64,000 bases of DNA, from the NCBI RefSeq assembly GCF_030252325.1, contig NZ_CP126981.1:1-64000 (forward strand), read 5' to 3'. The notes beneath the pieces are model-generated. The model worked only from the letters and a program-made list of their open reading frames with translations. It did not search any database and was not told the DNA's origin. Position 1 is the stretch's first letter; each line of letters starts with the position of its first letter. The position numbers and the translations under genes were made by a program. Positions 43,628 through 54,160 of the stretch are shown here, piece after piece. The stretch is from Candidatus Mycobacterium wuenschmannii. Lineage in GTDB: Bacteria > Actinomycetota > Actinomycetes > Mycobacteriales > Mycobacteriaceae.

Positions 43628-44087
43628 CGGGGGTTCGACGTTCGGCGATCATTGCGAGACGGGCGGTGCATTCCCGGTTGCGCGGAAACGCGGCCGCCAG
43701 CGCCAGCCGCTTCGGCACCCATCCCAGCGGGGCGCCGACGGGGACTTCGGCCATCTCGATGCGGCAGCCGCCGTCGCCAAGGTCGAACAGCCGCATCGTA
43801 ATTCGTGCTTTGCCGAAAGGTCTTCCTTTGGCTTGCAGCACCAGCAACCGTGGAGGCTCACAGTCCTCGACGATCGTTGTGTCGTTCAGCAGCAGTGGCC
43901 AGACACCGACGGAATGGCGGATGGTGCTACCGGTCTGCGGCCAGTGCGGATCGACGGCACGCATGCGACTGTTGCCGACCACCCATTGCGAGTAGGTCCA
44001 CCCGTCGGCGATCGCGGCCCACACGTCGGCGCGACTGGCCGTGGTGTTCCGCTTGACCGCCATTGCGCGTTCGAGTTCTTGAGTCAC
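43614..44087 (-). CDS. SRPBCC-fold protein
   Basis: A 157-aa START-like protein: RNTTASRADVWAAIADGWTYSQWVVG is the typical strand-helix-strand opening, then DGGCRIEMAEVPVGAPLGWVP near the C-terminal helix. A hydrophobic ligand pocket is expected; it may be a cyclase, or present substrate to the oxidoreductases of the operon (inference). GTG start; 22 bases after the SDR stop, overlapping the desaturase-like gene by 14. Confidence 0.82.
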   Translation of the reverse strand: MTQELERAMAVKRNTTASRADVWAAIADGWTYSQWVVGNSRMRAVDPHWPQTGSTIRHSVGVWPLLLNDTTIVEDCEPPRLLVLQAKGRPFGKARITMRLFDLGDGGCRIEMAEVPVGAPLGWVPKRLALAAAFPRNRECTARLAMIAERRTPDDAE

Positions 44088-44109
44088 CGTCGAATCCTTT
44101 GGCTTGCTG

Positions 44110-44907
44110 CTACTTTCCGAGCGGGATGGTAAAGATTCGGTTGCCCATTGCTTTCAATGAATCCGGCAGGACACGCAACGCGGCGCCCATCAGTTTGCTG
44201 GTGAACGAAGACGCCACAACCTTTTGCTGACCGCGATTCATCGCGAGATATCCCTGCCTCGCGGTGTCGGCCGGATCGTCTTTGAAGGGCAGGCGGGCCA
44301 AGACGGTGCCCGCCATGTCATTACGGCGGAAGAACTCGGTGTCGGTCGGTCCCGGCATCAGCGACGTCACCGACACCCCGGTGCCGCGGAATTCGTCGTG
44401 CAGGCCTTCGGCGAAGGATTGGATGAACGACTTGGAGGCGTTGTACATCGTCTGGTGGGATCCGGGCATCATCGCGACGACCGACGAGGTGAACAGTGCC
44501 TGGCCCTGGTTCCGCCACGCCATATCTCGCAAGACGAGCTTGGCGAGGTGCACCGTCGAGCGTACGTTGACATCAATGATGTCGAGATCTCGCTGTGCAG
44601 AGCCGTCGATGAATCGGCCCGTTCGACCAATGCCGACGTTAAACGCCATCGCCGCCGGCGCGCGGGTGCCGCCTTGGCTGACAACGTCGTAGACTCGTTC
44701 GACTGCGCCGTCGTCCCGCATGTCCTGCTGCACGGCTTCGATGGTGATGCCGCCGTCAGCGAGTTCCGCTGCGGCAGAATGGATGGCGTCATCCTCGGCG
44801 ACGATCACGAGATCGTAGTTGTCGGCCGCGAACAGGCGGGCAAGCTCGAGGCCAATGCCGCTCGATGCGCCGGTCACCACCGCCAACTGCATGTCTTGCT
44901 GGGGCAT
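44110..44907 (-). CDS. Short-chain dehydrogenase/reductase
   Basis: A 265-aa classical SDR. Cofactor motif TGASSGIG (12-19), structural motif FNVGIG in place of NNAG, catalytic Ser141/142 in LFTSSVV and Tyr155-Lys159 in MYNASKSF. An acidic residue after strand 2 (VAEDD) would favour NAD(H), though this is not decisive. Starts 7 bases after the P450 stop; oxidises or reduces an alcohol or ketone in the pathway of this operon, substrate unknown. Confidence 0.92.
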   Translation of the reverse strand: MPQQDMQLAVVTGASSGIGLELARLFAADNYDLVIVAEDDAIHSAAAELADGGITIEAVQQDMRDDGAVERVYDVVSQGGTRAPAAMAFNVGIGRTGRFIDGSAQRDLDIIDVNVRSTVHLAKLVLRDMAWRNQGQALFTSSVVAMMPGSHQTMYNASKSFIQSFAEGLHDEFRGTGVSVTSLMPGPTDTEFFRRNDMAGTVLARLPFKDDPADTARQGYLAMNRGQQKVVASSFTSKLMGAALRVLPDSLKAMGNRIFTIPLGK

Positions 44908-44914
44908 GTCCGTG

Positions 44915-46318
44915 TCAACCGTTGTCGGTCAGTCGCGTCCCGGATGCAGGCTCGGCGGCCCACTCCAGGGTCAGCTGGTTGAGTGTCATGGGGAGCGGTC
45001 GATCCGGGGACAGGTGCGGGGTCGACTGAAGCGTCAGGCGCAGCTGGGTCAATAGCTGGGCGATCACCGTCGACGTCACGAACAGCACCAGATTGCGACC
45101 GGGGCATTCGGCAGGACCGGCGCTGAACGGCGCGAGTTGCCGGTAGAGGTGCGCGGTGCCGTCGAGCCAGATCTCGGGAACGAACCGGTGCGCGAACGGC
45201 AGCAGCTGGTCGTCGCGGTGAAACGCCGGTGTCACGATCATGACTCCGGTGCCGGCGGCGATGGTGAATCGGTCGCCGTCACTGTCCCATTCGGTGTCCT
45301 CGACGGTGTCGCGAAGGATCGTTGGCGTGGTGGGCCACAGACGCACCGACTCCAACACGGCCGCGCGAAGGAACTCTCTCGTCTGCGGGGAATGCGGCGC
45401 AGCGGAGTCCTCGATGGCGCGCCATAGGGCATCGGGATGTGTCGACAACAGTGCGAGCGCCCGCATCAGTGCCATTCCGGCCGCGTCGAAGGCGAACATC
45501 CACTGCGGCATCTGGCCCACCGGGTCGATCGCCCCACCAGCCGGCACCTGGGCCAAAGCGCCGGCCAGGGTATTGGGATGCGGGTTTTCCGCGTAGCCCT
45601 GGAGGTGTTCGAGGAATCGCGATCGGCGCCGATATTGCGGCAACGCCAGAAACGACCAGTTGCCGGCTTTGCGTAGATGCATCAACTCATCGGTGATCGT
45701 TTCGTCGTCGCGCGCATCAGGACCCAGCATCACCCGGCGTACCAGGCGCCACCACCCGGTCATGAACCGTGATGACGTCAGCGTCCCGGTGCGCCGCGCC
45801 TCGGTGGCGATGGCATCGACTTCCTCGGCGATGACAAGAGAGAAGTCGCCGGCGAGATGATGTATCTCGTCGCCGAAATCCAGGGCGGACTCGTTGAGCT
45901 CTCGCCGCTGCCGACGGATCGGTCCCTGGGTGATCAAGACGCCGTGCGGCTGAAACCATTGCAGCGCTTTGCGTTTCTCGAGGTTGGCGGGGTGGAAGGG
46001 GGCAGGCGAATCGTCGAGCACGCGGCCGACGTCGTTGGGGTCGAGAATCACGAGGATTCGGCGGCCGGGCAGCACCAGTTCGACCGGCCCGCGGCCGAAT
46101 TCTCCTCGTAACTTTTTCATTCGGGCTACCGCGCGACGATCGGCTTGGGCCGTTTCGAGCACCCGCACCGCGGGCCGGCGACGGGCCAGCACGCCGGCGG
46201 CGATCGACGACAAACCGAGGTCCGCCAGCGCCGCGACCGCTCGCGGGCCGGTGAGGCGGTGCCCGCGGGCAGCCGCGTCACCGCGTGTGTTCTGTTGGTG
46301 CGCAACCTGATGCGTCAT
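44915..46318 (-). CDS. Cytochrome P450 (atypical I-helix)
   Basis: A 467-aa P450, longer than most bacterial ones but without a membrane anchor. ExxR is Glu323-Arg326 ([11 protein letters not shown]) and the heme loop is [12 protein letters not shown] with Cys405. The I-helix reads [15 protein letters not shown] (274-288): the acid-Thr pair that normally delivers protons to bound O2 is not evident. The start codon immediately follows the stop of the 92-aa gene. It could be peroxide-driven, an isomerase or dehydratase-type P450, or use a different proton relay. Confidence 0.9.
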   Translation of the reverse strand: MTHQVAHQQNTRGDAAARGHRLTGPRAVAALADLGLSSIAAGVLARRRPAVRVLETAQADRRAVARMKKLRGEFGRGPVELVLPGRRILVILDPNDVGRVLDDSPAPFHPANLEKRKALQWFQPHGVLITQGPIRRQRRELNESALDFGDEIHHLAGDFSLVIAEEVDAIATEARRTGTLTSSRFMTGWWRLVRRVMLGPDARDDETITDELMHLRKAGNWSFLALPQYRRRSRFLEHLQGYAENPHPNTLAGALAQVPAGGAIDPVGQMPQWMFAFDAAGMALMRALALLSTHPDALWRAIEDSAAPHSPQTREFLRAAVLESVRLWPTTPTILRDTVEDTEWDSDGDRFTIAAGTGVMIVTPAFHRDDQLLPFAHRFVPEIWLDGTAHLYRQLAPFSAGPAECPGRNLVLFVTSTVIAQLLTQLRLTLQSTPHLSPDRPLPMTLNQLTLEWAAEPASGTRLTDNG

Positions 46319-46597
46319 CTATCGAACCGCCCTCAACCGACGGCTATCGACCGAGCGTTGATGCTTGTCGTGCTGCGCGGCGAATTCTGCGAACGCCGCG
46401 CATGCGCGCGAGACCGGATATGGCGTCGGGCGGCCGTTGCGAACCGCGTGGCACACGCCAAGGAGTGCCAACGTCAGACGGGCATCCGCGAGAACGGTGA
46501 TGGGTGGCATGATCCCGCCGGCGAGCACTCGATTGAGAGCGACCTTGAATACGTGGACCAGATCGTCATACGACAGTCGCGCGTCGCGACCTTCCAT
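46319..46597 (-). CDS. Small helical protein preceding the P450, unknown function
   Basis: A 92-aa protein beginning [25 protein letters not shown], then [20 protein letters not shown]. No family recognised; the N-terminus looks helical. Its TAG stop is directly followed by the P450 ATG, and AGAGGAG lies upstream of its own ATG, so it is probably the true first gene of the operon. Possible accessory protein for the P450 (inference). Confidence 0.6.
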   Translation of the reverse strand: MEGRDARLSYDDLVHVFKVALNRVLAGGIMPPITVLADARLTLALLGVCHAVRNGRPTPYPVSRACAAFAEFAAQHDKHQRSVDSRRLRAVR

Positions 46598-46783
46598 GGG
46601 GCGTCTCCTCTAGACCACGTGATCTGTATCGAGTGGACGACTCGCGTCTTAGCGCCCTCACTGGAAGCTGCTGACTACCCCCAACACGGGCGCACGCAAA
46701 CGTGGAAGCTCCGTATAACGGCGGTGCACGGGTGCTCAACTGCACTGGGTGCGCCCGGCGCGCGGACTGCGCACAATCGGAGA

Positions 46784-49171
46784 ATGACCACACCCGCGCA
46801 GATACTGTCCGATGACGAACGTGTCGGAATCGACGCGTATTGGCGCGCGGCCAACTATGTGTCGGTGGGACAGATCTACCTGCTCGACAACCCCTTGCTG
46901 CGGGAACCGCTGACCGCGGAGCATGTCAAACCCCGCCTGCTGGGGCACTGGGGCACCACCCCGGGGCTGAATCTGCTGTATGCACACCTGAACCGCGTCA
47001 TCCGGAACCGCGACGCGAACGTCATTTTCATCACCGGTCCCGGCCACGGCGGCCCCGGTCTGGTTGCCAACGCGTACCTCGAAGGCACCTACAGCGAGAT
47101 TTACACCGGCGTCGAAGAGACCGCCGAGGGCTTACGAAAACTGTTCCGACAGTTCTCTTTTCCCGGCGGAATTCCCAGCCATGTGGCGGCTCAGACCCCG
47201 GGCTCCATCCACGAGGGAGGCGAACTCGGATACTCGCTGGTGCACGCATACGGTGCGGCGTTCGACAACCCCGACCTAGTTGTCGCCTGCGTTGTCGGCG
47301 ACGGTGAGGCGGAGACCGGCCCGCTCGCAGCGGGCTGGCACTCGAATAAGTTCCTCGACCCCATCAGCGACGGGGCGGTGCTGCCGATCCTGCACCTGAA
47401 TGGTTACAAAATCGCGAACCCGACCGTGCTGGCCCGTATTCCGCACGGCGAACTCGAGTCGCTGCTCCGCGGCTACGGGTACCACCCGATCACAGTTGCC
47501 GGAGACGACCCCGCCGACGTCCACCAGCAACTCGCAGCCGCCCTCGACGACGCCTTCGACACGATCTCCGCGATACAGCACGATGCTCGCGAATCCGGCG
47601 TGACCGAGCGGCCGGTTTGGCCGATGATCGTGCTGCGCACGCCGAAAGGCTGGACCGGTCCGGAACAGGTCGACGGCAAACAGGTGGAGGGGACGTGGCG
47701 CGCCCACCAGGTGCCGCTGCCAGAAACACGGGACAACCCCACCCATCGCGCGCAACTTGAAGACTGGCTACGCCGCTACGCGCCGGAGGAGTTGTTCGAC
47801 GCCGACGGTGCGTTGCGGCCTGAGCTGCGTGCGTTGGCACCGACCGGAACCCGCCGCATGAGTGCCAACCCGCACGCCAATGGTGGCCTGCTGCTGCACG
47901 ATCTGGACCTGCCAGATTTCCGGGACTACGCGGTGCCCGTCGCCGCGCCCGGCACCGAAACCCACGAAGCAACCCGGGTGCTCGGGACGTATTTGCGTGA
48001 CGTGATCGCCCGCAACGGCGATCGATTCCGCCTTATGGGACCCGACGAGACCGCGTCGAATCGGCTTGATGCGGTGTATGACTCGACCGACAAGGCCTGG
48101 CAGGCGCAGCGACTGCCGACCGACGAGAACCTGTCGCGGTCGGGCCGCGTGATGGAAATACTTTCCGAGCACCTCTGCCAGGGTTGGCTGGAAGGCTACC
48201 TACTCACCGGGCGGCACGGCTTATTCAACTGCTACGAGGCCTTTGTGCACATTGTCGACTCGATGCTCAACCAGCACGCTAAATGGCTGGCCACCAGCCG
48301 GGAGCTGACCTGGCGCCAACCCATCGCATCGCTCAATTATCTACTCAGTTCCCATGTTTGGCGCCAAGACCACAACGGCGCCACCCATCAGGACCCCGGG
48401 TTTATCGACCTGGTCGCGAACAAGCGCGCCGAGATCACGCGGGTCTACCTGCCGCCGGACGGGAACACGCTGTTGTCCGTCGCGGATCACTGCCTGCGCA
48501 GCCGCGACTACGTCAACGTCATCGTGGCCGGTAAACAACCCGCACTGGCCTACCTCGACATGGACGCGGCGGTCGCACACTGCACCCGAGGCCTGGGCAT
48601 TTGGCAGTGGGCCAGCAGCGCGACCGCCGAACCCGACGTCGTTCTCGGCTGCGCCGGCGACATTCCAACACTGGAGACACTGGCCGCGGCCGACATCTTG
48701 CGTCGCGAATTACCCGATCTGGCTGTTCGCGTCGTCAACGTCGTGGACCTGATGCGGCTGCAGCCGGACTCAGAACACCCACATGGCTTACCGGACAACG
48801 AGTTCGACGCGCTGTTCGGCACTCACACGCCGGTCATCTTCGCCTACCACGGTTACCCGTGGCTGATCCACCGGTTGACCTACGGCCGAGCCAACCACGA
48901 TCACGTGCACGTTCGGGGTTTCAAAGAGCGAGGCACCACGACGACGCCGTTCGACATGGTGATGCTGAACGATCTCGATCGCTTCCATTTGGTCATGGAC
49001 GTCATCGACCGGGTGGACGGGTTGGCGGTCAATGCCGCGGTGCTACGCCAGCAGATGGCCGACGCTCGTCTTGATGCCCGCCGCTACACCCGTGAACACG
49101 GCGAAGACGATCCGCGGATCTCCGGCTGGACCTGGGCATCGGACGGGCCCGGGGTTGCTCAGGCCAATTGA
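46784..49171 (+). CDS. Xylulose-5-phosphate/fructose-6-phosphate phosphoketolase
   Basis: A 795-aa thiamine-diphosphate enzyme, standard phosphoketolase length. N-terminal motifs GHWGTTPG (54-61), GPGHGGP (85-91) and [24 protein letters not shown] (171-180) binds the Mg-TPP; C-terminal [20 protein letters not shown] is also family-typical. Splits xylulose-5-P or fructose-6-P with phosphate to acetyl-phosphate plus a triose or tetrose phosphate, a bypass of lower glycolysis. The frame runs open far upstream, but MTTPAQIL at 46784 is the conserved N-terminus. Confidence 0.96.
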   Translation: MTTPAQILSDDERVGIDAYWRAANYVSVGQIYLLDNPLLREPLTAEHVKPRLLGHWGTTPGLNLLYAHLNRVIRNRDANVIFITGPGHGGPGLVANAYLEGTYSEIYTGVEETAEGLRKLFRQFSFPGGIPSHVAAQTPGSIHEGGELGYSLVHAYGAAFDNPDLVVACVVGDGEAETGPLAAGWHSNKFLDPISDGAVLPILHLNGYKIANPTVLARIPHGELESLLRGYGYHPITVAGDDPADVHQQLAAALDDAFDTISAIQHDARESGVTERPVWPMIVLRTPKGWTGPEQVDGKQVEGTWRAHQVPLPETRDNPTHRAQLEDWLRRYAPEELFDADGALRPELRALAPTGTRRMSANPHANGGLLLHDLDLPDFRDYAVPVAAPGTETHEATRVLGTYLRDVIARNGDRFRLMGPDETASNRLDAVYDSTDKAWQAQRLPTDENLSRSGRVMEILSEHLCQGWLEGYLLTGRHGLFNCYEAFVHIVDSMLNQHAKWLATSRELTWRQPIASLNYLLSSHVWRQDHNGATHQDPGFIDLVANKRAEITRVYLPPDGNTLLSVADHCLRSRDYVNVIVAGKQPALAYLDMDAAVAHCTRGLGIWQWASSATAEPDVVLGCAGDIPTLETLAAADILRRELPDLAVRVVNVVDLMRLQPDSEHPHGLPDNEFDALFGTHTPVIFAYHGYPWLIHRLTYGRANHDHVHVRGFKERGTTTTPFDMVMLNDLDRFHLVMDVIDRVDGLAVNAAVLRQQMADARLDARRYTREHGEDDPRISGWTWASDGPGVAQAN

Positions 49172-50112
49172 GGTAAGACATCGCGCTGCCACGATTCGAA
49201 GAACCCTTCCAGATCCGGTCCGATCTGCTGCACGTAGACCTCATCGACACCCGCGTCCAGGTACTGCCGAAGTTGCGCTGCGTGCTGTTCGGGGTCTGGG
49301 CCCGACGTCACGGATTCGGCGACGGCGTCTTTGGGCACCAATTGGCTGGCCGCTTCGAAATCCTTGGGCCTCGGCAGGATCTGCGACAGTTGGCCCGGCA
49401 GACTCTCATTGGCCCACAGGTGGTGGGCGATGTCTAGTCCCTTGTCGGCGTCGCGGTCCCAACTGACCTTCGTGCCGGCCTGCACCGGCTTGTCACCGCC
49501 GCCGGCGTCGCGGAACGCTTTGATTAGGTCGGCGTCCGGCGTCGCGGTGGCAAATCCGTCACCGATCCGGCCGGCCAGCTCAGCGGCCTGCGGCCCGAAT
49601 CCCGACACATATATCGGCATTGAATCCTCGGGCAGCGTGTAGAGCCGGGCCTCCTGGACCTCGTAATGCTTTCCGTGATGGCTGATTTCATCGCCGCGGT
49701 GCAACTGCCGAATGACGTCGACCGCTTCCTCGAGCATGCTCAGCCGTTTTCCGACCGAGGGCCAGGGGTCGCCGAGAACGTGCTCGTTAAGCGCTTCGCC
49801 ACTGCCCACACCGAGCACGAACTTGCCGCCCAATTGGACCGCCGCCGTTGCTGCTGCGTGCGCGACGATGGCCGGGTGCATCCGGACGGTCGGACAAGTG
49901 ACCGCGGTCGAGACTGGCAGCGACGTGACCTGCGACAGCGCGCCGATAACCCCCCACACGAACGGACTGTTGCCCTGCCGGTCGGTCCACGGATGGAAGT
50001 GATCCGAGATCCACAGTGCGTCAAAGCCTGCCGCCTCAGCCCGCTTCGCTTGATCCACAAGCTCTTTCGGTCCGAACTGTTCGCATGACAAGAAGTATCC
50101 GATTTTCGACAT
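49159..50112 (-). CDS. F420-dependent LLM-class oxidoreductase (FGD-like, TIGR03557 type)
   Basis: A 317-aa luciferase-like TIM-barrel protein close to F420-dependent glucose-6-phosphate dehydrogenase homologues. [22 protein letters not shown] holds the His/Trp of the F420 pocket, followed by [21 protein letters not shown] and [18 protein letters not shown]. It has none of the obvious phosphate-site evidence needed to call glucose-6-phosphate as substrate. ATG at 50112 fits the family start; it converges on and slightly overlaps the phosphoketolase end. Confidence 0.88.
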   Translation of the reverse strand: MSKIGYFLSCEQFGPKELVDQAKRAEAAGFDALWISDHFHPWTDRQGNSPFVWGVIGALSQVTSLPVSTAVTCPTVRMHPAIVAHAAATAAVQLGGKFVLGVGSGEALNEHVLGDPWPSVGKRLSMLEEAVDVIRQLHRGDEISHHGKHYEVQEARLYTLPEDSMPIYVSGFGPQAAELAGRIGDGFATATPDADLIKAFRDAGGGDKPVQAGTKVSWDRDADKGLDIAHHLWANESLPGQLSQILPRPKDFEAASQLVPKDAVAESVTSGPDPEQHAAQLRQYLDAGVDEVYVQQIGPDLEGFFESWQRDVLPQLA

Positions 50113-52016
50113 CACAGCGGGTACCCGACCCACACGGCGCCTACGCCAGGTTTAGCCATAATCGGGACGGGAACTTCTCATTCATCGCACAAGACGACCG
50201 CCGCAGCCGTCGGCCCGAACTCGACCCAGAGACGACTCTGCCGAGCGAATCGCCCAACCGTCGAGCCGGATTCGCCGACCTTCGCTCCTACGCAGCGATC
50301 GGTGACGGCCGCACCATCGCACTCGTCGCCCTCGACGGGGCGATCGACTGGCTGCCGCTGCCTGACCTCGACTCCATGCCTGTCTTCGCCGCCCTTCTCG
50401 ACCAATTCAACGGCGGCAGAATTGAATTGACGCCCACCGTGCCGTTCACGTCGCGCCGGCGTTATGTCGGCGACACCAACGTACTGGAGACAACATTCGT
50501 CACCGAGTCCGGATGTGTCCAGGTGACCGATGCACTCAACGTCGGGGTAGCGGGTCGCCTGCCCTGGTCGGAACTCGGCCGCCGGATAGAGGGTGTCTCT
50601 GGGACAGTGCCGATGCGCTGGTGCGTGGCGCCGGGCACGCGGTTGAACACCGCATCACCGTGGGCGCGCGACACCCCGCACGGCACCGTGTGTCGGATCG
50701 CGGATTTGACGGTATCGGTGTGCGTCTCCGACGGAATGACCGTCGATCGCACCGACCAGTCCGTGTCAGGAACGTTCGAGATGGCGCACGGCGATCGGCG
50801 CATCATCGGACTCGTCGCGTCCGAAGCCGAACCCCTCATGCTGTCCGACGCGCGAAACATCGATCGCGGCATCGATCGCACCGTCACCGCCTGGTCGCAA
50901 TGGTTCTCCCAACTCGGCTCACACGGACCCTGGGATGCCGCGCTGCATCGCAGCGCGTTGGCGCTCAAGTTGCTGATCTATGCCCCGACTGGGGCAATCG
51001 CGGCGGCAGCGACCACGTCGCTCCCCGAGTGCCTGGCCGGCGGAAAGAACTGGGACTATCGCTACGCGTGGATCCGTGACGCGGCCTACACCTTGTCGGC
51101 GTTGCGCCGCTTGGGAATTCGTGAAGAGACCCACGCCGCCGTCAGCTGGTTGCTGCGCACGGTGCGTCAACACGGCCCTCAGGTCGGGGTGTTCTTCACA
51201 CTCGACGGCTCGGTGCCCGAGGACATCGTCACCCATGAGGTTCCGGGATGGCGCGGCATCGAACCTGTCGTCACCGGAAATTGGGCGCGGTGCCAGCGCC
51301 AACTCAGCATTTTTGCCGACCTGTTCGACATGGTTCGCCTCTACGTCGACGCCGGCCATGTTCTCGATACCGATACCGGCCATCTGATGGCCGATTGGGC
51401 CGATCAGGCTTGCGACGACTGGCGCAGGCGCGACGCCGGAATGTGGGAACTCAGCGAACAACAGCACTTCACCAGCTCCAAAATCGGCTGCTGGCAAGCC
51501 CTTCGGTGCGCGGTCCACCTCGTCGACGTCGGCCAGATTCCGGGAGACGCGAGCCGGTGGGCCGCAGAAGCCGACCGTATCGCGGAATGGGTAGACCGCA
51601 ACTGCTGGTCTGATGAACTGCAGAGCTACGAGTGGTACCCGGGTAGCGGGCAGCTCGATGCATCAGTCCTTCTGCACGCCGGGAGCGGCTTCAACCGCGG
51701 CGCGCGGATGTCGGCCACGATCGATGCCATCCGCCGTGAGTTGAGCGTCGGACCACTCATGTACCGGTACAGCGGCGCCCGCGAGGAAGGTGAGGGCACC
51801 TTTGTTGCATGCGCGTTCTGGACGGTCTCGGCACTGCATCACGTGGGCCGCAACGATGAAGCCCGCACACTCATGGACACGTTGGTTGCGCTGACCAACG
51901 ACGTCGGCATACTCGCCGAAATGATCGATCCCTCCGACAACGCGTTCCTCGGCAACCTCCCGCAGGGGCTGTCGCACCTCGCACTCATCGGCGCCGCACT
52001 GGATCTGGGGGAGTAG
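50085..52016 (+). CDS. Glycoside hydrolase family 15 protein (trehalase/glucoamylase-like)
   Basis: A roughly 643-aa GH15 protein: N-terminal beta domain starting LRSYAAIGDGRTIALVALDGAIDWLPLPDLDS and a C-terminal (alpha/alpha)6 barrel with KNWDYRYAWIRDAAYTLSAL. The probable acid is Glu455 in GMWELSEQQHFTSSKIGCW and the base is in REEGEGTF (Glu567-570). Actinobacterial members of this subgroup are often trehalases. The ATG at 50085 is inside the 5' end of the divergent F420 gene, so the true start may lie later, but no other ATG or GTG precedes the domain. Confidence 0.85.
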   Translation: MTRSIRFSTSQRVPDPHGAYARFSHNRDGNFSFIAQDDRRSRRPELDPETTLPSESPNRRAGFADLRSYAAIGDGRTIALVALDGAIDWLPLPDLDSMPVFAALLDQFNGGRIELTPTVPFTSRRRYVGDTNVLETTFVTESGCVQVTDALNVGVAGRLPWSELGRRIEGVSGTVPMRWCVAPGTRLNTASPWARDTPHGTVCRIADLTVSVCVSDGMTVDRTDQSVSGTFEMAHGDRRIIGLVASEAEPLMLSDARNIDRGIDRTVTAWSQWFSQLGSHGPWDAALHRSALALKLLIYAPTGAIAAAATTSLPECLAGGKNWDYRYAWIRDAAYTLSALRRLGIREETHAAVSWLLRTVRQHGPQVGVFFTLDGSVPEDIVTHEVPGWRGIEPVVTGNWARCQRQLSIFADLFDMVRLYVDAGHVLDTDTGHLMADWADQACDDWRRRDAGMWELSEQQHFTSSKIGCWQALRCAVHLVDVGQIPGDASRWAAEADRIAEWVDRNCWSDELQSYEWYPGSGQLDASVLLHAGSGFNRGARMSATIDAIRRELSVGPLMYRYSGAREEGEGTFVACAFWTVSALHHVGRNDEARTLMDTLVALTNDVGILAEMIDPSDNAFLGNLPQGLSHLALIGAALDLGE

Positions 52017-52159
52017 GCGCGGTAAACAGCCGATAGCCGGCGTGCGAAGCGCAGGGCCGCTATGCGAAGCGTCGCGCCGACTCATCGGTGCGGGACGGAC
52101 GGGCGGGTACTCGATACCGCGGACTGCCCAAGACCTGTGCCGCGACGAGAGGAGTGAGC

Positions 52160-52885
52160 ATGGTCAGCGATCACCGAACCCGCCTCACCCAGCAGATGGC
52201 CGAGTCCGTCCAGCGGTTGCTCCGACGGCAAGAGATCAATGAGCGTGATCTTCTAGCCGAATTAGTCTCGGGCGCAGTCCGTCTCCTGCCGTGCGTACAA
52301 CACGCAGGCATCACGGTCTCCACCAAAGAGGTGGTTACCACCGAAGTGTCGACCGGCCCGATCCCCGAAGAGCTTGACCAAGTTCAAGCCCGTTATCACA
52401 TGGGACCATGTCTGTGGGCGGCCAAGCACGAGGACATCGTCCGCCTCGACGACGTCGAATACGATCCACGCTGGCCGGCATACAGTCGCTACGCGGCAGA
52501 GCACACTCCCGTACGGTCCGTCCTGAGTCTGTCACTTGCGACCGACCGTCCAGGCCGCAGTGCCCTCAACATGTATGCAGAGAAGCCGCATGCCTTCGAC
52601 GTCGGCATGGTGGAGACCGCGTTCGCATACAGCGCCTACACCGCGGTGGCGTGGGCGTTAGCCAGGCGCGATGTTCAATTTCATGAAGCCTTGGCCTCTC
52701 GCGACGTCATCGGTCAGGCGAAGGGGATGATCATGGAGCGCTTCTCAATCGGCAGCCAGCAGGCGTTCGACTTGCTCAAACGATTGTCCCAGTCGTCCAA
52801 CACGCCGTTAGCGGAGATTGCTGCGGGACTCGTTGAAGCCGAGCACGCGGGAAGCAATCGCCCCGGCGACCGCGCGTCGCTCTGA
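52160..52885 (+). CDS. GAF-ANTAR domain regulator
   Basis: A 241-aa two-domain protein. GAF sensor: LLPCVQHAGITVSTKEVV, then GPCLWAAKHEDIVRLDDVEYDPRWPAY (about residues 35-165); C-terminal ANTAR RNA-binding domain: VIGQAKGMIMERFSIGSQQAF, then DLLKRLSQSSNTPLAEIAAGLV. ANTAR proteins bind tandem hairpins in nascent RNA and prevent termination; the GAF part probably senses a small ligand or redox state. ATG at 52160 with GAGGAG 6 bases upstream; the longer frame lacks a better start. Confidence 0.9.
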   Translation: MVSDHRTRLTQQMAESVQRLLRRQEINERDLLAELVSGAVRLLPCVQHAGITVSTKEVVTTEVSTGPIPEELDQVQARYHMGPCLWAAKHEDIVRLDDVEYDPRWPAYSRYAAEHTPVRSVLSLSLATDRPGRSALNMYAEKPHAFDVGMVETAFAYSAYTAVAWALARRDVQFHEALASRDVIGQAKGMIMERFSIGSQQAFDLLKRLSQSSNTPLAEIAAGLVEAEHAGSNRPGDRASL

Positions 52886-52943
52886 CGCGTGGTCTGTCGA
52901 ATACGTTCCGTCTCAGTTGCTTTCGTCGACGCGCTGGTGATGT

Positions 52944-53855
52944 ATGCACGGGGCTGACATCGCCGCCCTTCTCGCACTGGGTTCAGCATTGTGCGTCGCC
53001 ACCGGTGACGTGTTGCAGCAGCGCGCCGCGAATCGGATCGCTCATCGCGGTGTCGGCAGGTTTCGTTCGCTCGTCGGCTTGGCGTGCAACCGGAAATGGC
53101 AAGTCGGCGTGCTGTTGCTCGGCACCAGCATCGTGCTGCAAGCCGCTGCACTGGGCCGGGGCTCGGTGCTACTCGTGCAGGCGCTGCTGATGCTGTCGCT
53201 CTTGTTCGCGCTGTCCGTCAACGCCAAACTGACCGATCGCCCGGTGCGCGGTGGCGAGTGGCTCTGGGCCGGGCTACTGACCATCGCAGTGATCGTCGTG
53301 GTCACTGTCGGCAATCCACAGGCAGGCCGCCTCAGCGCTTCGCTGCACACGTGGTCTCAGGTGGGAGCGGTGATCGGTCCAATCATGCTCGGGTGTCTCG
53401 TCATTGCCCGACGAACAAGCAGCGGTGAGATGGCCGCGGTGATGTACGCGTTGTTTGCCGGATCGATGTGGGGCGCGTTCGCCGTGCTGACCAAGGAGGT
53501 CGTCGCGCGACTTGCCAACGGCTACGGGGCAGTGCTGCACGCCCCCGAGTTCTTCGCCTCGCTGGCCGTGGCGGTGGGCGGCTTCATCGGTGGTCAGCTG
53601 GCATTTCGGGCGGGGCCTTTGACCGCGTCGATGCCGGCTCTGCAGATGGCGCAACCCGTGATGGCGGCCGTACTAGGTGTGGTCGTGCTCGATGAAACGC
53701 TCGACACCGATCGAATCGGTCTGATCGCGATCGGTGTGGCGCTGATCGTGATGGCGGTAGCCATCTTTCAGCTAGCCCGCATCGATGCGCGACTCACCCG
53801 TCAGCACGCCGACACGCACTCTGACTCGATGTCGTCGCCGGTGGCCAGCCGCTGA
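52944..53855 (+). CDS. DMT-type multidrug/metabolite permease
   Basis: A 303-aa membrane protein with about ten hydrophobic segments, e.g. AALLALGSALCVATGDVLQQ, VGVLLLGTSIVLQAAAL and the C-terminal VMAAVLGVVVLDE typical of DMT (EamA-like) transporters. Substrate unknown. Followed on the other strand by an MmpL remnant whose end overlaps its last 55 bases. Confidence 0.78.
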   Translation: MHGADIAALLALGSALCVATGDVLQQRAANRIAHRGVGRFRSLVGLACNRKWQVGVLLLGTSIVLQAAALGRGSVLLVQALLMLSLLFALSVNAKLTDRPVRGGEWLWAGLLTIAVIVVVTVGNPQAGRLSASLHTWSQVGAVIGPIMLGCLVIARRTSSGEMAAVMYALFAGSMWGAFAVLTKEVVARLANGYGAVLHAPEFFASLAVAVGGFIGGQLAFRAGPLTASMPALQMAQPVMAAVLGVVVLDETLDTDRIGLIAIGVALIVMAVAIFQLARIDARLTRQHADTHSDSMSSPVASR

Positions 53856-54160
53856 CGCAGCCGGACAAGCCATCTGGGCGCCCACCAGGTCCAAGGGACC
53901 AGAAGATGAATGAAGGCCGGCACCAGAGCCATTCGCACCAACGTGGCATCGACTATCGCCGCCAGCGTCAAGCCGACACCTGACATCGGCTTGAAAGACA
54001 CGTGGGCGGGAATCAAGGCGGCGAATGAAATCGACATCAGCACAGCTGCGGTCGTAACGACTCGACCGATGCCGGCGATGCCGGGCGCGGTGCTTTCGTC
54101 GTTGGTCGCGCGCACCGTAGCGGCACCCGGCAGCTCACGCCGAGGGATACGGTTACCTGC
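53801..54160 (-). pseudogene. MmpL-family transporter C-terminal remnant
   Basis: Reads TNDESTAPGIAGIGRVVTTAAVLM and then SISFAALIPAHVSFKPMSGVGL, ILVDAT-type segment IVDATLVRMALVPAFIHLL and WTWWAPRWL, exactly the last transmembrane part of MmpL/RND lipid exporters. Only about 105 residues (GTG at 54115 to stop at 53801) plus a poorly conserved lead-in are present, while MmpL proteins are about 950 aa. No start or N-terminal domains are upstream. A decayed, 5'-truncated gene. Confidence 0.75.
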
